Shown: positions 1-9,933, counted from the stretch's first letter. The stretch: 64,000 nt of DNA from Lacibacter sp. H407 (GCF_037892605.1 NZ_JBBKTU010000001.1:2666001-2730000); one strand, 5' to 3'. Numbers and translations: made by a program. The notes: generated by a model from the sequence alone, not told the origin.

Positions 1-1
1 T

Positions 2-883
2 GAAAAAATATTTGTTGATGAAGGACAGTTTGTAAAAAAAGGGCAACTGCTGTTCAAGATCATGCCACTCATTTACCAGGCAGAAGTTGCAAAAGCAAAA
101 GCAGAAATGGAGTTTGCCGAAATTGAATACAAGAACACCAAAAGCCTTACCGATAACAATGTTGTATCGCCTAACGAACTGGCTCTTGCAAAAGCCAAGC
201 TGGATAAAGCAAAAGCAGAGCTGGCATTAGCGCAGGCTCATTTAGGCTTTACTGAAATACGTGCGCCTTTTGATGGAATCATGGATCGTTTTCAGAAACG
301 TTTGGGCAGTCTTATCGACGAAGGTGAATTACTCACTACTCTTTCGAACAACAGCAAAATGTGGGTGTACTTTAATGTTCCGGAAGCTGAGTATCTCGAC
401 TATATCCAAAAAGCAAAATCGCAACAAACACAACATGTGCTGTTGCAAATGGCCAACAAAGAATTGTTCAGCTTACCCGGCATTGTAGAAACCATTGAAG
501 CCGATTTCAATAATGAAACAGGCAACATCGCTTTCAGAGCAACATTCCCGAACCCAAAAGGGATTCTTCGACATGGTGAAACAGGAAATGTTTTGATGCC
601 TGTTACACTTAAAAACGTCCTCATCATTCCGCAAAAGGCAACTTTCGATGTGCTCGATAAAAAGTTTGTCTATATCGTTGATAAAAACAATGTGCTGAAG
701 GCAAAACAAATCACCATTGCTCAGGAAATGCCACACTTGTACATCGTTGCAACAGGACTTAGCGCCAGCGATAAAATTCTTGCAGAAGGTTTAGGTAAGG
801 TGAAGAACAACGAAAAGATCACGTATGAGTTTGTTTCGTTCAGGAAAGAAATGGCGGAGTTAAATAATTTACATGCCGAGTAA
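2..883 (+). CDS. RND efflux membrane fusion protein (AcrA/HlyD type), 5'-truncated
   Basis: Periplasmic adaptor that links an inner-membrane RND pump to an outer-membrane channel. The reading frame is open from base 2, so the start and signal/lipid anchor lie outside the window. What remains begins in the lipoyl half-motif (VDEGQFVKKGQLLFKI). It continues through an alanine/lysine-rich coiled coil (KAKAEMEFAEIEYKNTKSL), the second lipoyl half (LGFTEIRAPFDGIMDR) and the beta-barrel and membrane-proximal domains (GETGNVLMPV, VYIVDKNNVLKAKQI). It ends 26 bases before the pump gene, in the same direction, which fits an MFP-pump-channel operon. The family assignment is firm; the exported substrate cannot be read from the sequence. 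Confidence 0.93.
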   Translation, partial: EKIFVDEGQFVKKGQLLFKIMPLIYQAEVAKAKAEMEFAEIEYKNTKSLTDNNVVSPNELALAKAKLDKAKAELALAQAHLGFTEIRAPFDGIMDRFQKRLGSLIDEGELLTTLSNNSKMWVYFNVPEAEYLDYIQKAKSQQTQHVLLQMANKELFSLPGIVETIEADFNNETGNIAFRATFPNPKGILRHGETGNVLMPVTLKNVLIIPQKATFDVLDKKFVYIVDKNNVLKAKQITIAQEMPHLYIVATGLSASDKILAEGLGKVKNNEKITYEFVSFRKEMAELNNLHAE

Positions 884-909
884 GGCAGGAACCAAAAAAC
901 AAATATCGA

Positions 910-3900
910 ATGTTTAATAAGTTTATAAAAAGACCGGTTCTTGCTATTGCGCTATCTATCGTAATTGTTTTCATGGGACTGTTGGCTATTAAAACATCAT
1001 CGGTTGCACAGTTTCCTGAAATAGCTCCACCCCGGGTAAATATCTTCATTGAGTTTCCCGGTTCTAATGCAGATGTATTGGTGAAATCAACACTTACCAT
1101 TCTGGAGCGTGCTATTAATGGTGTACAGGGTATGCAATACATTTTGAGTGATGCTACCAGTGCAGGCGAAGCAACGATTGAAGTGATTTTTGAACCGGGC
1201 ACCGATCCAACGCTCGCCGCTGTGCGAGTGAAATCAAGAGTTGATCAGGTAATGACCAACCTGCCTCCTTTGGTTCAACGGGAAGGGGTGATCATCTCTC
1301 CGTTACAACCAAGTATGTTGATGTATTTGAATCTTTACAGCGAGAAAAACGATGTTGATGAAAAGTTTTTATTCAACTATGCCAACACATTTATTTTGCC
1401 GGAGCTTCAACGGATCAAGGGAATGGGACTTGCTCAGGCAATTGGCAGTCGTTCGTTTGCAATACGTGTTTGGTTAAACCCTGAACGAATGAGAGCCTAC
1501 AGCATTTCTGCTGATGAAGTGTTGAAAGCAATTGATGAGCAAAGTGTATTGGCAAGGCCGGGCAGGGTTGGCTTGAGCTCAGGAAAAACTGCACAATCGC
1601 AGGAATATGTTTTTACTTACAAAGGATGGTACAATACACCTGAGCAATACCAGGATATTATTATCAAGGCAAATGCCAATGGTGAACTACTGAAGCTGAA
1701 AGATATTGCTGAAGTTGAAGTAGGAAGTGAATTTGTTGATATCTACTCAAACAAAGATGGCCATCCTTCTGCATCGCTTGTACTGAAACAAAATCCCGGC
1801 AGTAATGCCAGTATCGTGATCGATGAAGTAAAAGCAAAACTGCAGGAGTTGAAAAAAGATTTTCCTCCGGGTATTGATTACGAGATCAACTACGATGTAT
1901 CAAAATTTGTGGATGCATCCATTGAGAAAGTATTACACACATTGGTAGAAGCATTTATTCTTGTGGCCATTGTTGTGTTTATTTTTCTTGGTGATTGGCG
2001 ATCTACATTCATTCCCATTCTTGCAGTTCCTGTATCACTCATTGGTGCATTTACATTGATGAAGTTCTTCGGCTTAAGTATTAACCTCATTACATTGTTT
2101 GCGTTGGTACTCGCCATTGGTGTGGTGGTGGATGATGCCATTGTGGTAGTAGAAGCAGTACATGTGAAGATGGAAGAAGAAAACCTCTCTCCTTTCGCTG
2201 CAGTTAAGAAAGTGATCCGTGAGATCAGTGGTGCCATCATTGCCATAACCTTAGTTATGATCTCGGTATTTGTTCCGGTTGCATTTATGAGCGGACCAGT
2301 GGGTGTACTCTATCGCCAGTTTTCATTGACCATGGCAAGTGCAATTTTCATTTCCGGTTTTGTGGCACTTACGCTTACACCGGTGTTATGTGCCATCTTA
2401 CTCAAGAACACGCATGGCAAACCAAAACGGAAAACGCCGATCAGCATGTTTCTCGATTGGTTCAACAGAACGTTTGAACGTGTTACAGGTAAGTACACCA
2501 AATTTCTTACACTGATTGTAAACCGAAGAGTGGTTACGTTTGGCGTTTTAATTGTATTTGCGTTTGGTATTGCCGGCGTCAACAAAGTGTTACCTGCAGG
2601 ATTTATTCCAAGTGAAGATCAGGGGCAGATCTATGCGATTATACAAACAGCACCCGGCACCACGCTTGAACGTACCAATGAAATATCCAGAAAGCTTCAA
2701 CTGATTGCAAGGAAAATCGAAGGTGTTGCATCGGTAACTTCTCTTGCAGGTTATGAAATTCTTACGGAAGGACGTGGATCGAATGCAGGTACTTGTTTGA
2801 TCAACTTAAAAGATTGGTCGGAGCGGAAACAATCTGTAAAAGAAGTGATCGAAGAGTTGGAAAAAGAATGCAAAGATCTTCCTGCCAATATCGAATACTT
2901 TGAGCCACCTGCTGTGCCGGGTTATGGTACATCGGATGGTTTCTCTCTGCGTTTATTAGACAAAGGCAGTGATGTAGATTACCAGGAATTCGACAAAGTA
3001 AATGCTGAGTTTTTAGCCGAACTGAAAAAAAGAAAAGAGTTGAATGGTTTATTTTCTTTTTACTCAGCTAAATATCCGCAATATGAAATTTTTGTAGATA
3101 ACGAATTGGCCATGCAAAAAGGGGTTTCTGTTGGTGATGCCATGGAAAACATGAACGTCATGATCGGCAGCACCTACGAACAGGGCTTTATCCGGTTCAA
3201 CAACTATTACAAAGTGTATACGCAGGCGGGTCCTGAGTTCAGGAAGCAGCCATCCGACATTCTCAACATGTTTATCAAAAATGAGCATGGTGAAATGGTT
3301 CCCTACTCAGCTTTCATGAAAATCAAAAAGACACAGGGGCCCAATGAAATTGCACGTTACAATTTATACATCTCGTCGTTGATAAATGGTATACCAGCGA
3401 AGAGCTACTCATCAGGTGATGCCATCAGGGCCATTAAAGAAGTAGCATCACAAAAATTACCACGTGGTTATGATATTGCATGGGAAGGTCTTTCATACGA
3501 TGAAGCAAGAAGAGGAAACGAAGCCTTGTATTTATTTCTTGTTGTACTCTTCTTTGTGTATTTAATTCTGGCTGCACAGTATGAAAGTTTTCTGTTGCCG
3601 TTTGCAGTGTTGCTTTCGCTGCCACCCGGTATATTCGGTTCGTTCCTGTTATTAAAAAGTATGGGATTAGCGAATGATGTATATGCACAGGTTGGGCTTA
3701 TTATGTTGGTTGGTTTGCTTGGCAAGAATGCGGTATTGATCGTTGAATTTGCAGTGCAGAAACACAACAAAGGCGCTACTGTACTTGATGCAGCCATTGA
3801 AGGTGCGAGAGCCCGTTTCCGTCCCATCTTAATGACATCGTTTGCATTTATTGCGGGTTTGATTCCATTGGTACTTGCAACAGGACCTGGTGCTGTGGGT

Positions 3901-4155
3901 AACCATACCATTGGTGCATCTGCATTGGGTGGTATGTTATTCGGAACCGTTTTCGGTGTCATCATTGTACCGGGACTCTACTTCGTATTCGGCAAACTGT
4001 CGGAAGGCAAACATCTCATCAGAGACGAAGATGAAAATCCGTTGAGTGAAGATTTTGTTGAAAGCCGTTCCGAGGCAGCACTTACGAAGACGATCAAAAA
4101 ATTAATCAAACGAATCAGAAACACTAATACAAATGAAAATGAACATAACAGCTAA
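910..4155 (+). CDS. RND efflux pump inner-membrane permease (AcrB/MexB, HAE1 family)
   Basis: Proton-driven multidrug exporter of the inner membrane. The 1081-residue length and layout match the family: an N-terminal helix (FIKRPVLAIALSIVIVFMG), two large periplasmic loops, and two six-helix blocks. The proton-relay aspartates of TM4 are visible at about residues 408-409 in GVVVDDAIVVVEAV. The second half carries the matching GLLGKNAVLIVEFA segment. The C-terminal cytoplasmic tail is charged. It follows the fusion protein by 26 bases and overlaps the outer-membrane factor by 23 bases, so the three genes are probably cotranscribed. The substrate is unknown; antibiotics, bile acids or solvents are possible for this family. 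Confidence 0.97.
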   Translation: MFNKFIKRPVLAIALSIVIVFMGLLAIKTSSVAQFPEIAPPRVNIFIEFPGSNADVLVKSTLTILERAINGVQGMQYILSDATSAGEATIEVIFEPGTDPTLAAVRVKSRVDQVMTNLPPLVQREGVIISPLQPSMLMYLNLYSEKNDVDEKFLFNYANTFILPELQRIKGMGLAQAIGSRSFAIRVWLNPERMRAYSISADEVLKAIDEQSVLARPGRVGLSSGKTAQSQEYVFTYKGWYNTPEQYQDIIIKANANGELLKLKDIAEVEVGSEFVDIYSNKDGHPSASLVLKQNPGSNASIVIDEVKAKLQELKKDFPPGIDYEINYDVSKFVDASIEKVLHTLVEAFILVAIVVFIFLGDWRSTFIPILAVPVSLIGAFTLMKFFGLSINLITLFALVLAIGVVVDDAIVVVEAVHVKMEEENLSPFAAVKKVIREISGAIIAITLVMISVFVPVAFMSGPVGVLYRQFSLTMASAIFISGFVALTLTPVLCAILLKNTHGKPKRKTPISMFLDWFNRTFERVTGKYTKFLTLIVNRRVVTFGVLIVFAFGIAGVNKVLPAGFIPSEDQGQIYAIIQTAPGTTLERTNEISRKLQLIARKIEGVASVTSLAGYEILTEGRGSNAGTCLINLKDWSERKQSVKEVIEELEKECKDLPANIEYFEPPAVPGYGTSDGFSLRLLDKGSDVDYQEFDKVNAEFLAELKKRKELNGLFSFYSAKYPQYEIFVDNELAMQKGVSVGDAMENMNVMIGSTYEQGFIRFNNYYKVYTQAGPEFRKQPSDILNMFIKNEHGEMVPYSAFMKIKKTQGPNEIARYNLYISSLINGIPAKSYSSGDAIRAIKEVASQKLPRGYDIAWEGLSYDEARRGNEALYLFLVVLFFVYLILAAQYESFLLPFAVLLSLPPGIFGSFLLLKSMGLANDVYAQVGLIMLVGLLGKNAVLIVEFAVQKHNKGATVLDAAIEGARARFRPILMTSFAFIAGLIPLVLATGPGAVGNHTIGASALGGMLFGTVFGVIIVPGLYFVFGKLSEGKHLIRDEDENPLSEDFVESRSEAALTKTIKKLIKRIRNTNTNENEHNS

Positions 4156-5560
4156 ATACATTGCACTTGTTGTTTGCATAGGTTGGCTGGGTGCCTGTAA
4201 AATACCTGCTGTTAGCAGTAAACAGGAAAGAAAATTTACTCCTGCGGCTTACACCAACTCGCAGGATACAACCAACTCGGTAAAATTAAATTGGAAAAAC
4301 TATTTTACCGATCCCAATCTTCTTGCATTGATCGACACTGCTCTCCGTAATAACCAGGAGTTGAACATAACGTTACGTGAAATTGAAATGAGTAAGAATG
4401 AGATCATGGCACGGAAAGGTGAATACATGCCATTCCTTCATTTGAAAGCAGGTGCTGTTGCCGACAGAGCAGGTAACTACACATGGGATGGCATTTCGGA
4501 AGAAGACTGGAAATCAAGTCCGGATAAAGGTCATCCATACATTGGAGATTTCATGGTGGGTACCTACTTTACATGGGAACTGGATGTGTGGAAGAAATTA
4601 CGTACTGCAAAAAAAGCAACCGTCCTGCGATATCTGTCAACCATTGAAGGAAAAAACTTTATGGTTACAACGATCATTGCAGAAATAGCCAACTCTTATT
4701 ACGAGTTAATAGCGATGGATAATCTACTGGCGATTATTCAACAGAATATTGAGTTGCAAAAAAATGCATTGCAGCTTGTGAAGCTTGAGAAAGATGCTGC
4801 GAAGGTTACGCAGTTAGCTGTTAACCGCTTTGAAGCGCAATTGCTCAACACACAAAATCTGCAATATGAAATTCAACAGCAAATCGTTGAAACAGAGAAC
4901 AGGATCAATTTTTTAACGGGACGATTTCCGCAACCTGTTGTACGTAATTCAGCTGCGTTTAACAACCTGGTGCTTGATCCGATCTTTGCAGGTGTGCCAT
5001 CGCAACTGCTATTTTATCGTCCCGATATTCGACGAGCTGAGTTAGAACTTGCTGCATCGAAATTGGATGTGCAGGTGGCAAAGGCGAATTTCTATCCATC
5101 GTTCAGTCTTACGGCTGGTGTTGGTTTGCAGGCATTCAATCCGGTGTATCTGATCAGGCCGGAATCGATCCTTTATAATTTAGCAGGTGACCTGGTTGCA
5201 CCATTAATCAATAAGAATGCAATTAAAACCACTTACTTTAATGCAAATGAAAAACAGATACAGGCTGTCTATCGTTATGAGCGTTCCATTTTAAATGCGC
5301 ATATCGAAGTGGTGAATCAACTTTCAAGAATGGACAACTTCACGAAGAGTTATGAAACAAAAGCGAAAGAAGTGGATATCCTTACACAATCGATCACTAT
5401 TTCAAACAACCTGTTCCGTTCTGCAAGAGCAGATTACATTGAAGTGTTGTTAACGCAACGGGAAGCATTGGAATCCAAAATCGATCTGATTGAGATTAAG
5501 CTGAAACAACTTAATGCCAAAGTAAATATTTATAAAGCGTTGGGAGGAGGATGGAATTAA
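4133..5560 (+). CDS. Outer-membrane efflux channel lipoprotein (TolC/OprM, NodT type)
   Basis: Trimeric outer-membrane channel of the RND system. The protein has 475 residues, the usual length. The N-terminus is a lipoprotein signal with lipobox LGAC and acylated Cys22. Two repeated OEP (outer membrane efflux protein) halves follow. The family signature LLFYRPDIRRAELELAASKLDVQVAKANFYPSFSL is typical of NodT/OprM proteins and is given here in parts: RPDIRRAELEL near residues 299-309 and AKANFYPSFSL after it. The start at 4133 lies inside the end of the pump gene; a second in-frame ATG at 4139 is possible. A strong hairpin terminator follows 17 bases after the stop, so this gene ends the operon. 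Confidence 0.95.
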   Translation: MKMNITAKYIALVVCIGWLGACKIPAVSSKQERKFTPAAYTNSQDTTNSVKLNWKNYFTDPNLLALIDTALRNNQELNITLREIEMSKNEIMARKGEYMPFLHLKAGAVADRAGNYTWDGISEEDWKSSPDKGHPYIGDFMVGTYFTWELDVWKKLRTAKKATVLRYLSTIEGKNFMVTTIIAEIANSYYELIAMDNLLAIIQQNIELQKNALQLVKLEKDAAKVTQLAVNRFEAQLLNTQNLQYEIQQQIVETENRINFLTGRFPQPVVRNSAAFNNLVLDPIFAGVPSQLLFYRPDIRRAELELAASKLDVQVAKANFYPSFSLTAGVGLQAFNPVYLIRPESILYNLAGDLVAPLINKNAIKTTYFNANEKQIQAVYRYERSILNAHIEVVNQLSRMDNFTKSYETKAKEVDILTQSITISNNLFRSARADYIEVLLTQREALESKIDLIEIKLKQLNAKVNIYKALGGGWN

Positions 5561-5577
5561 AGATGTAAATCTGCAAG

Positions 5578-5624
5578 GGTATTGGCTTCGTCAAATCTAC
5601 AGTGATGAAGCCAATACCTTTTTT
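5578..5624 (+). terminator. Rho-independent terminator of the efflux operon
   Basis: Stem GGTATTGGCTTC (5578-5589) pairs perfectly with GAAGCCAATACC (5607-5618), extends by four more pairs including one G-T wobble, and is followed by six T residues (5619-5624). Confidence 0.9.
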
Positions 5625-5680
5625 AACCTAGTCTGCAACAGCGATATTAACAACTGAGTGGATGACAAGCTTTTCGTCGG

Positions 5681-5828
5681 CCCCTTCCTTCGCAGAAATG
5701 TCTCCCGCAGGGGACGTTTCGTGATGCAGCGTTGAAGTGTAATTACGCCAGGTTCCTTTCAGGAGACATGGCTACGAAATAAATAGAAGCCGGCAGTCAT
5801 TACGTTGCGCTGGTGATTACAGCAGCGG
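5681..5828 (+). repeat. REP-1 interspersed hairpin element, copy A
   Basis: First of three copies of an intergenic element (others near 12.8 and 26.3 kb). Outer arms ATGTCTCC (5698-5705) and GGAGACAT (5762-5769) pair over 8 bp. Inner arms AGGGGAC (5709-5715) and GTTCCTT (5752-5758) pair over 7 bp with two wobbles. They are separated by a 3x3 internal loop and enclose a 36-base loop. The arm-to-arm distance is exactly the same in all three copies. The 3' flank (about 5780-5828) is also shared with copy B, where it forms the 3' end of a small reverse-strand gene. Read on the reverse strand here it still gives a peptide ending AAVITSAT before a stop, a relic of that gene's C-terminus. Confidence 0.85.
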
Positions 5829-5845
5829 AAAGATCCACTTCAAGC

Positions 5846-5879
5846 TTTGGGCAGTTAGTAATTCTGAACATTAGTATTG
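5846..5879 (+). promoter_or_regulatory. Possible Bacteroidota promoter for the 5980 gene
   Basis: TTTG at 5846-5849 and TAGTATTG at 5872-5879 resemble the -33 TTTG and -7 TAnnTTTG boxes with one mismatch. The 22-base spacer is slightly longer than usual. This is the only candidate I see between the repeat and the 5980 start; the support is weak. Confidence 0.3.
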
Positions 5880-5979
5880 TGTTTATTCTCACAGTTATTC
5901 TTCTATGACGCACACTTATAAACTTTATAGGGTTGCTTTTTTTTAATTCGTTTCCAATTCATTACTTTAATCCCAAAAG

Positions 5980-6561
5980 ATGAAACTAACCAGCATTCTA
6001 TTCGCACTTATTTTAATCACATTTGCAGGTAAAACGTCATTTGCTCAAGAGAAAGAGGAAAAAATTAAGTGGGCACCCAACCCCGAAATGATTCCTCCCC
6101 ATTTTGATCCTAACAAACATATTTTGCTGGTATTGCAATTGCCCAAACTTAGAAACCCTGAAAAAGTGCATGTAGCCGGTACAAAAGATATTGATGATGC
6201 CTTTAAAGCTAATTATACAGGTTATCAGTATGTGATGATTTCGCCGGCTGATTTAGAGGATGGAAATTCGAAATACAAAGACACATCGGTTTACCGGTTT
6301 GTGCTATACAATACCGGGGTTAAAATAAGCAGGATAGATGGTGGTTACACATTGCGCACCGATCCAAGTACGGGATTGACGATGCGAACATCCAATCCTC
6401 CCGCTCGAGTTGGGCAAACAATTGTTGATTTTTACATGCACGACCGGGTAACAAATGAGGACTATGTAAGAAGTGGCCGACCTACCAGTTTTATTAAAAT
6501 GACGTTGCGCCCTATTATTTTAACGATGGCGCAGCAAGGAAGGAAAAAGAAAGCTGCTTAA
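5980..6561 (+). CDS. Secreted protein of unknown function
   Basis: I do not recognise this 193-residue protein. It starts with a clear Sec signal peptide (MKLTSILFALILITFAG, cleavage probably after SFAQ), so it is periplasmic or exported. The mature part is soluble, with no further membrane segment. It contains a stretch LLVLQLPKLRNPEKVHVAG, a YVMISPADLEDG segment and a basic tail (GRKKKAA). No catalytic motif is evident. It sits 57 bases upstream of the large T9SS cargo protein in the same direction and could share its transcript. Codon use looks like that of the neighbours. The reading frame is well supported by the signal peptide and length, but its role is open. Confidence 0.8.
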   Translation: MKLTSILFALILITFAGKTSFAQEKEEKIKWAPNPEMIPPHFDPNKHILLVLQLPKLRNPEKVHVAGTKDIDDAFKANYTGYQYVMISPADLEDGNSKYKDTSVYRFVLYNTGVKISRIDGGYTLRTDPSTGLTMRTSNPPARVGQTIVDFYMHDRVTNEDYVRSGRPTSFIKMTLRPIILTMAQQGRKKKAA

Positions 6562-6618
6562 TTTTTAAGCAATCTCCCTTTCAGATAACATTGCTGCGAA
6601 GCAAGGAAACTAAAATAT

Positions 6619-9600
6619 ATGCCCACTTCCAAAATCCTACTCTTGTTATTTACCTGTATATGGTTACATGCATCTGTTGATGCACAGCAAGCTGGCAGTA
6701 AACCAACTCCCAACTCAATACGGCCAAGGGCGTTTACGGAAAATGCCAGGGCGATCGATTCAATCCAATCCACCAATGAAACAGCAAATGCCGGCAGAAG
6801 GAATCATGTTTCAGCACCCCTTACAGGTGCAAAGCTAATTCGCAAAGAAAATAATCCAAAGCAGGCCATCGGGCAGCAACTCGTTCCAAACTATCTGTTG
6901 AATAACCAACAACAAGCGACTTCTTTCAGAACCAATGCCATTTGCTATACCATCTCCGGAAGAAATTTTTTGAAACAAGATTCGCTGGTACTTTATACAA
7001 ATGACGCCTGCAAAACAAAAGATGGCAACGTGCTCGTAACCGGCGAATTTGGGGAATACACACCCTACCTGATAGAGAGCGGTGGCTATTGTATAAAAAC
7101 GGATATCGAAGGTAACGTGCTATGGGCAAAGCTATACGACAGTATAGAAGTTGGCGGAACCGATTACACCTATTATACCAGAGTAATTGAATTAGCCAAT
7201 GGCTCTATCTTACTTGCCGGGAGAACAAAAAACAAAATTTCCGGTAACGACGATTTTGTGTTGACCAAACTGGATAATAACGGCAACCTTATTTGGCTGA
7301 AAACTTATGAAGCGAGGTTATGGCAGGGTTTTAATGGCAGCGGAGATTCTTTTCCGCTAACCGATCTTGAAGAAGACCCGGCAACCGGTGCTATTTATTT
7401 TACAGGCGGTCTTTGGGGAGGTATCAGTTGTGTAACAAAAGTTTCCTCTTTGGATGGAAGTATTTCCTGGAGTAATGGTTATGACGGGTACGATAGTGAA
7501 CAACCTTTTGGCATTGTTATTAACAGCGATCACGTGTTGTTGTTTGATCTTGTGAATGGTTATTATAACCAGAGCTATATTCAAGTGACAGCACTCAATA
7601 AAACGAATGGTGATACCTTATTTACCAAATCGGTCAGCCAAACAGGTGACGCATCGCTGGCCCGTTTATATAGAGGTACCCAAGTGGTGAAGTTGAACAA
7701 CGGGCATTATCGTTTATGTGGTCCTACAACCCGGTATTTTCAATTTCCGGCTTTTACCGGAACAATCGATCTTTTTCATGCGGGTGTAATAGACCTGGAT
7801 GAGAACCTCAATTTTGTGAAGGCCTGGGGGTTTAAAAACCGGCTGGAGGCCAATGGCTATAATACAAAGATCAGTTTGTTCCCTGATGGGAGTGGCCTTT
7901 TTACAATGCTGGATTATGTGAGCAGTTATAACGCTGAAACGATTATTTGCCTGTTCAGGGATGACCAGATCTATCATCAGCGCAAGCGACTGCATGCTAA
8001 TGAAGGGATACCCTATGAGCCGGCAAGTCTGCAACTTGCTGATGGTGGTTTTTTGAATATAAAATTGATGGGAGACAGTACAAAAACCGGAGACCAGGGT
8101 TCACGAATTGACTACTACCGTATTCATACTTCAGATACAGCCTCTTTATGTATTGGGTTAAAGGATTCATCCACCTCTGTTTATTATTTTAATTTCGAGC
8201 CGGTGAACAGGCGAATTAATTCAGTGCTTCCGAATGTCTTCAGGGAAAGTCGGGTTAAGAAATTCGAGCAATGGGACTTTTCGCTTCATCCCGATCCTGC
8301 CTGTGTGGTGGTTTCTAATTGCGATACGTTGGTTCTTCGTTCAACTGCTACTACCATATGCCCGGGCAACAATGTTACGATTACTATTGGCAAGAATAAA
8401 GCATGCGGTAGTCTTGTTCCTTTGGAATATGACAGCAGTTTTGTGAGCAGTGTAACTAAACTCAATGACAGTACTTACAGCTTTCATTTTAATAAACCGG
8501 GTAAAGGATTTATTCGTGCAAGTTTGATGGGCTGTGAGTTAAGAAAGGATTCTGTTTTTGTCGAAGTGCTTCCTGCAGTTTATAAGCTGGATATTGGAGC
8601 CGATACAGTGATTTGTCCGGGAAATGAAGTTGTATTGAATGCCGGCGCCGGGTTTGCTTCATATCAATGGCAGGATGGAACAACTGATTCCATTTTTACA
8701 GTTGTTACTCCGGGAACATATTATGTAACTGCTATTAATGGATGCGGTACATCTTATTCAGATACGGTTATTGTCAACGATCATCCACCTATTCCTATGA
8801 GTATCGGTGCAGATCGAACCAAGTGCAACAATGACACTATTCAACTGAACGGACCATCAGGATTTATTAATTACAGTTGGCTGCCCAATTATCAAGTGAG
8901 TTCTACGAATACACAAACTATTATTGTGAATCCCGCAGTTGATACGTCTTACGTGCTGAGAGCCGAGTTAACGCCGGGTTGTTTTGCCTTTGATACAGTT
9001 CGGGTAAACGTGTTTCGTTCGCCAGTGATCAGTCTTGGATCTGATACAAGTTTTTGTGCGGGCGATAGTTTGTTGTTGAATGCGGGCAGCGGATTTGTAC
9101 AATACAATTGGAATAATGGAAGTAATGCGCAACAAGTAACAGGATATTCAGCGGGTGTTTATTCCGTTGAAGCAATAACAGCAGAAGGTTGTAAATCATT
9201 TGATACGCTGCGCATCGTGAATGTATTTAACAACCCGGTTGTTCGTCTTGATACGGATAACGCTATTTGTGCAGGCAGCAGCAAGCTGTTGGATGCAGGT
9301 AGCTTTGCTGCGTATTTGTGGAATGATGGCAGTTCTGCAAGAACCTTAACTGTGAATCAAACAGGAACTTATTCTGTTACCGTAGCTGACAATAATGGTT
9401 GCGTAGGATCTGATACAACAAGCATTACTGCATTGCTCCCTCTTCCTGCTGGTTTTTTACCTGCCGACACCTCCATTTGTACCTATGACAAATTAACCTT
9501 GAAACCGGAGCAGGGTTTTCGTTCTTATTTGTGGGATAATAATTCCACAAACAGCAATGTTACTATCACCAAGCCGGGATTATATTGGCTTACTGTAACC

Positions 9601-9933
9601 GATCAGAACGGTTGTGTTGGAAGTGATAGTGTTCTTGTTGCTCCGAAAGATTGCCTGGCTGGGATTTATGTTCCCAATGCGTTTACGCCAAACAACGACA
9701 ATCTGAATGATGTGATCTACCCCATCATTGGTGGTACTATTGTTCAATACCAATTCAGCATCTTTAACCGTTGGGGGAAATTGGTTTTTACAACAAACGA
9801 ATTAGGAAAGGGATGGAACGGAATATTCGCAGGTTATCCGCAAGATCCCGGATTGTTTACATGGAAATGTACCTATCAGTTAGAAGGCGATAAACCGCAA
9901 GTAGCGAAGGGGTTTGTAATGTTGATTCGTTAA
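6619..9933 (+). CDS. T9SS-exported protein with Ig/PKD-like repeats and gliding-motility C-terminal domain
   Basis: Large secreted protein (1104 residues) probably exported by the type IX secretion system and held at the cell surface. Signal peptide at residues 1-23 (ending ASVDAQ). Residues about 115-480 form beta-propeller-like repeats of the kind GNVLVTGEFGEYTPYL / GSILLAGRTKNK / FVLTKLDNNGNLIWLKTY. From about residue 654 there are five tandem Ig/PKD-like modules, each with a paired-cysteine pattern (DTVICPGNEVVLNAG; DRTKCNNDTIQLNG; DTSFCAGDSLLLNAG; DNAICAGSSKLLDAG; DTSICTYDKLTLKP). Residues about 1014-1104 are the gliding-motility-associated C-terminal sorting domain (YVPNAFTPNNDNLND, FNRWGKLVF). 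The ligand is unknown; an adhesin or matrix protein is plausible. Confidence 0.9.
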   Translation: MPTSKILLLLFTCIWLHASVDAQQAGSKPTPNSIRPRAFTENARAIDSIQSTNETANAGRRNHVSAPLTGAKLIRKENNPKQAIGQQLVPNYLLNNQQQATSFRTNAICYTISGRNFLKQDSLVLYTNDACKTKDGNVLVTGEFGEYTPYLIESGGYCIKTDIEGNVLWAKLYDSIEVGGTDYTYYTRVIELANGSILLAGRTKNKISGNDDFVLTKLDNNGNLIWLKTYEARLWQGFNGSGDSFPLTDLEEDPATGAIYFTGGLWGGISCVTKVSSLDGSISWSNGYDGYDSEQPFGIVINSDHVLLFDLVNGYYNQSYIQVTALNKTNGDTLFTKSVSQTGDASLARLYRGTQVVKLNNGHYRLCGPTTRYFQFPAFTGTIDLFHAGVIDLDENLNFVKAWGFKNRLEANGYNTKISLFPDGSGLFTMLDYVSSYNAETIICLFRDDQIYHQRKRLHANEGIPYEPASLQLADGGFLNIKLMGDSTKTGDQGSRIDYYRIHTSDTASLCIGLKDSSTSVYYFNFEPVNRRINSVLPNVFRESRVKKFEQWDFSLHPDPACVVVSNCDTLVLRSTATTICPGNNVTITIGKNKACGSLVPLEYDSSFVSSVTKLNDSTYSFHFNKPGKGFIRASLMGCELRKDSVFVEVLPAVYKLDIGADTVICPGNEVVLNAGAGFASYQWQDGTTDSIFTVVTPGTYYVTAINGCGTSYSDTVIVNDHPPIPMSIGADRTKCNNDTIQLNGPSGFINYSWLPNYQVSSTNTQTIIVNPAVDTSYVLRAELTPGCFAFDTVRVNVFRSPVISLGSDTSFCAGDSLLLNAGSGFVQYNWNNGSNAQQVTGYSAGVYSVEAITAEGCKSFDTLRIVNVFNNPVVRLDTDNAICAGSSKLLDAGSFAAYLWNDGSSARTLTVNQTGTYSVTVADNNGCVGSDTTSITALLPLPAGFLPADTSICTYDKLTLKPEQGFRSYLWDNNSTNSNVTITKPGLYWLTVTDQNGCVGSDSVLVAPKDCLAGIYVPNAFTPNNDNLNDVIYPIIGGTIVQYQFSIFNRWGKLVFTTNELGKGWNGIFAGYPQDPGLFTWKCTYQLEGDKPQVAKGFVMLIR

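Noticed and set aside
1890-2246. Open frames antisense to the RND pump and similar long antisense frames under other genes
   Set aside because: They mirror the codon structure of strongly supported genes and encode no recognisable domain or signal sequence.
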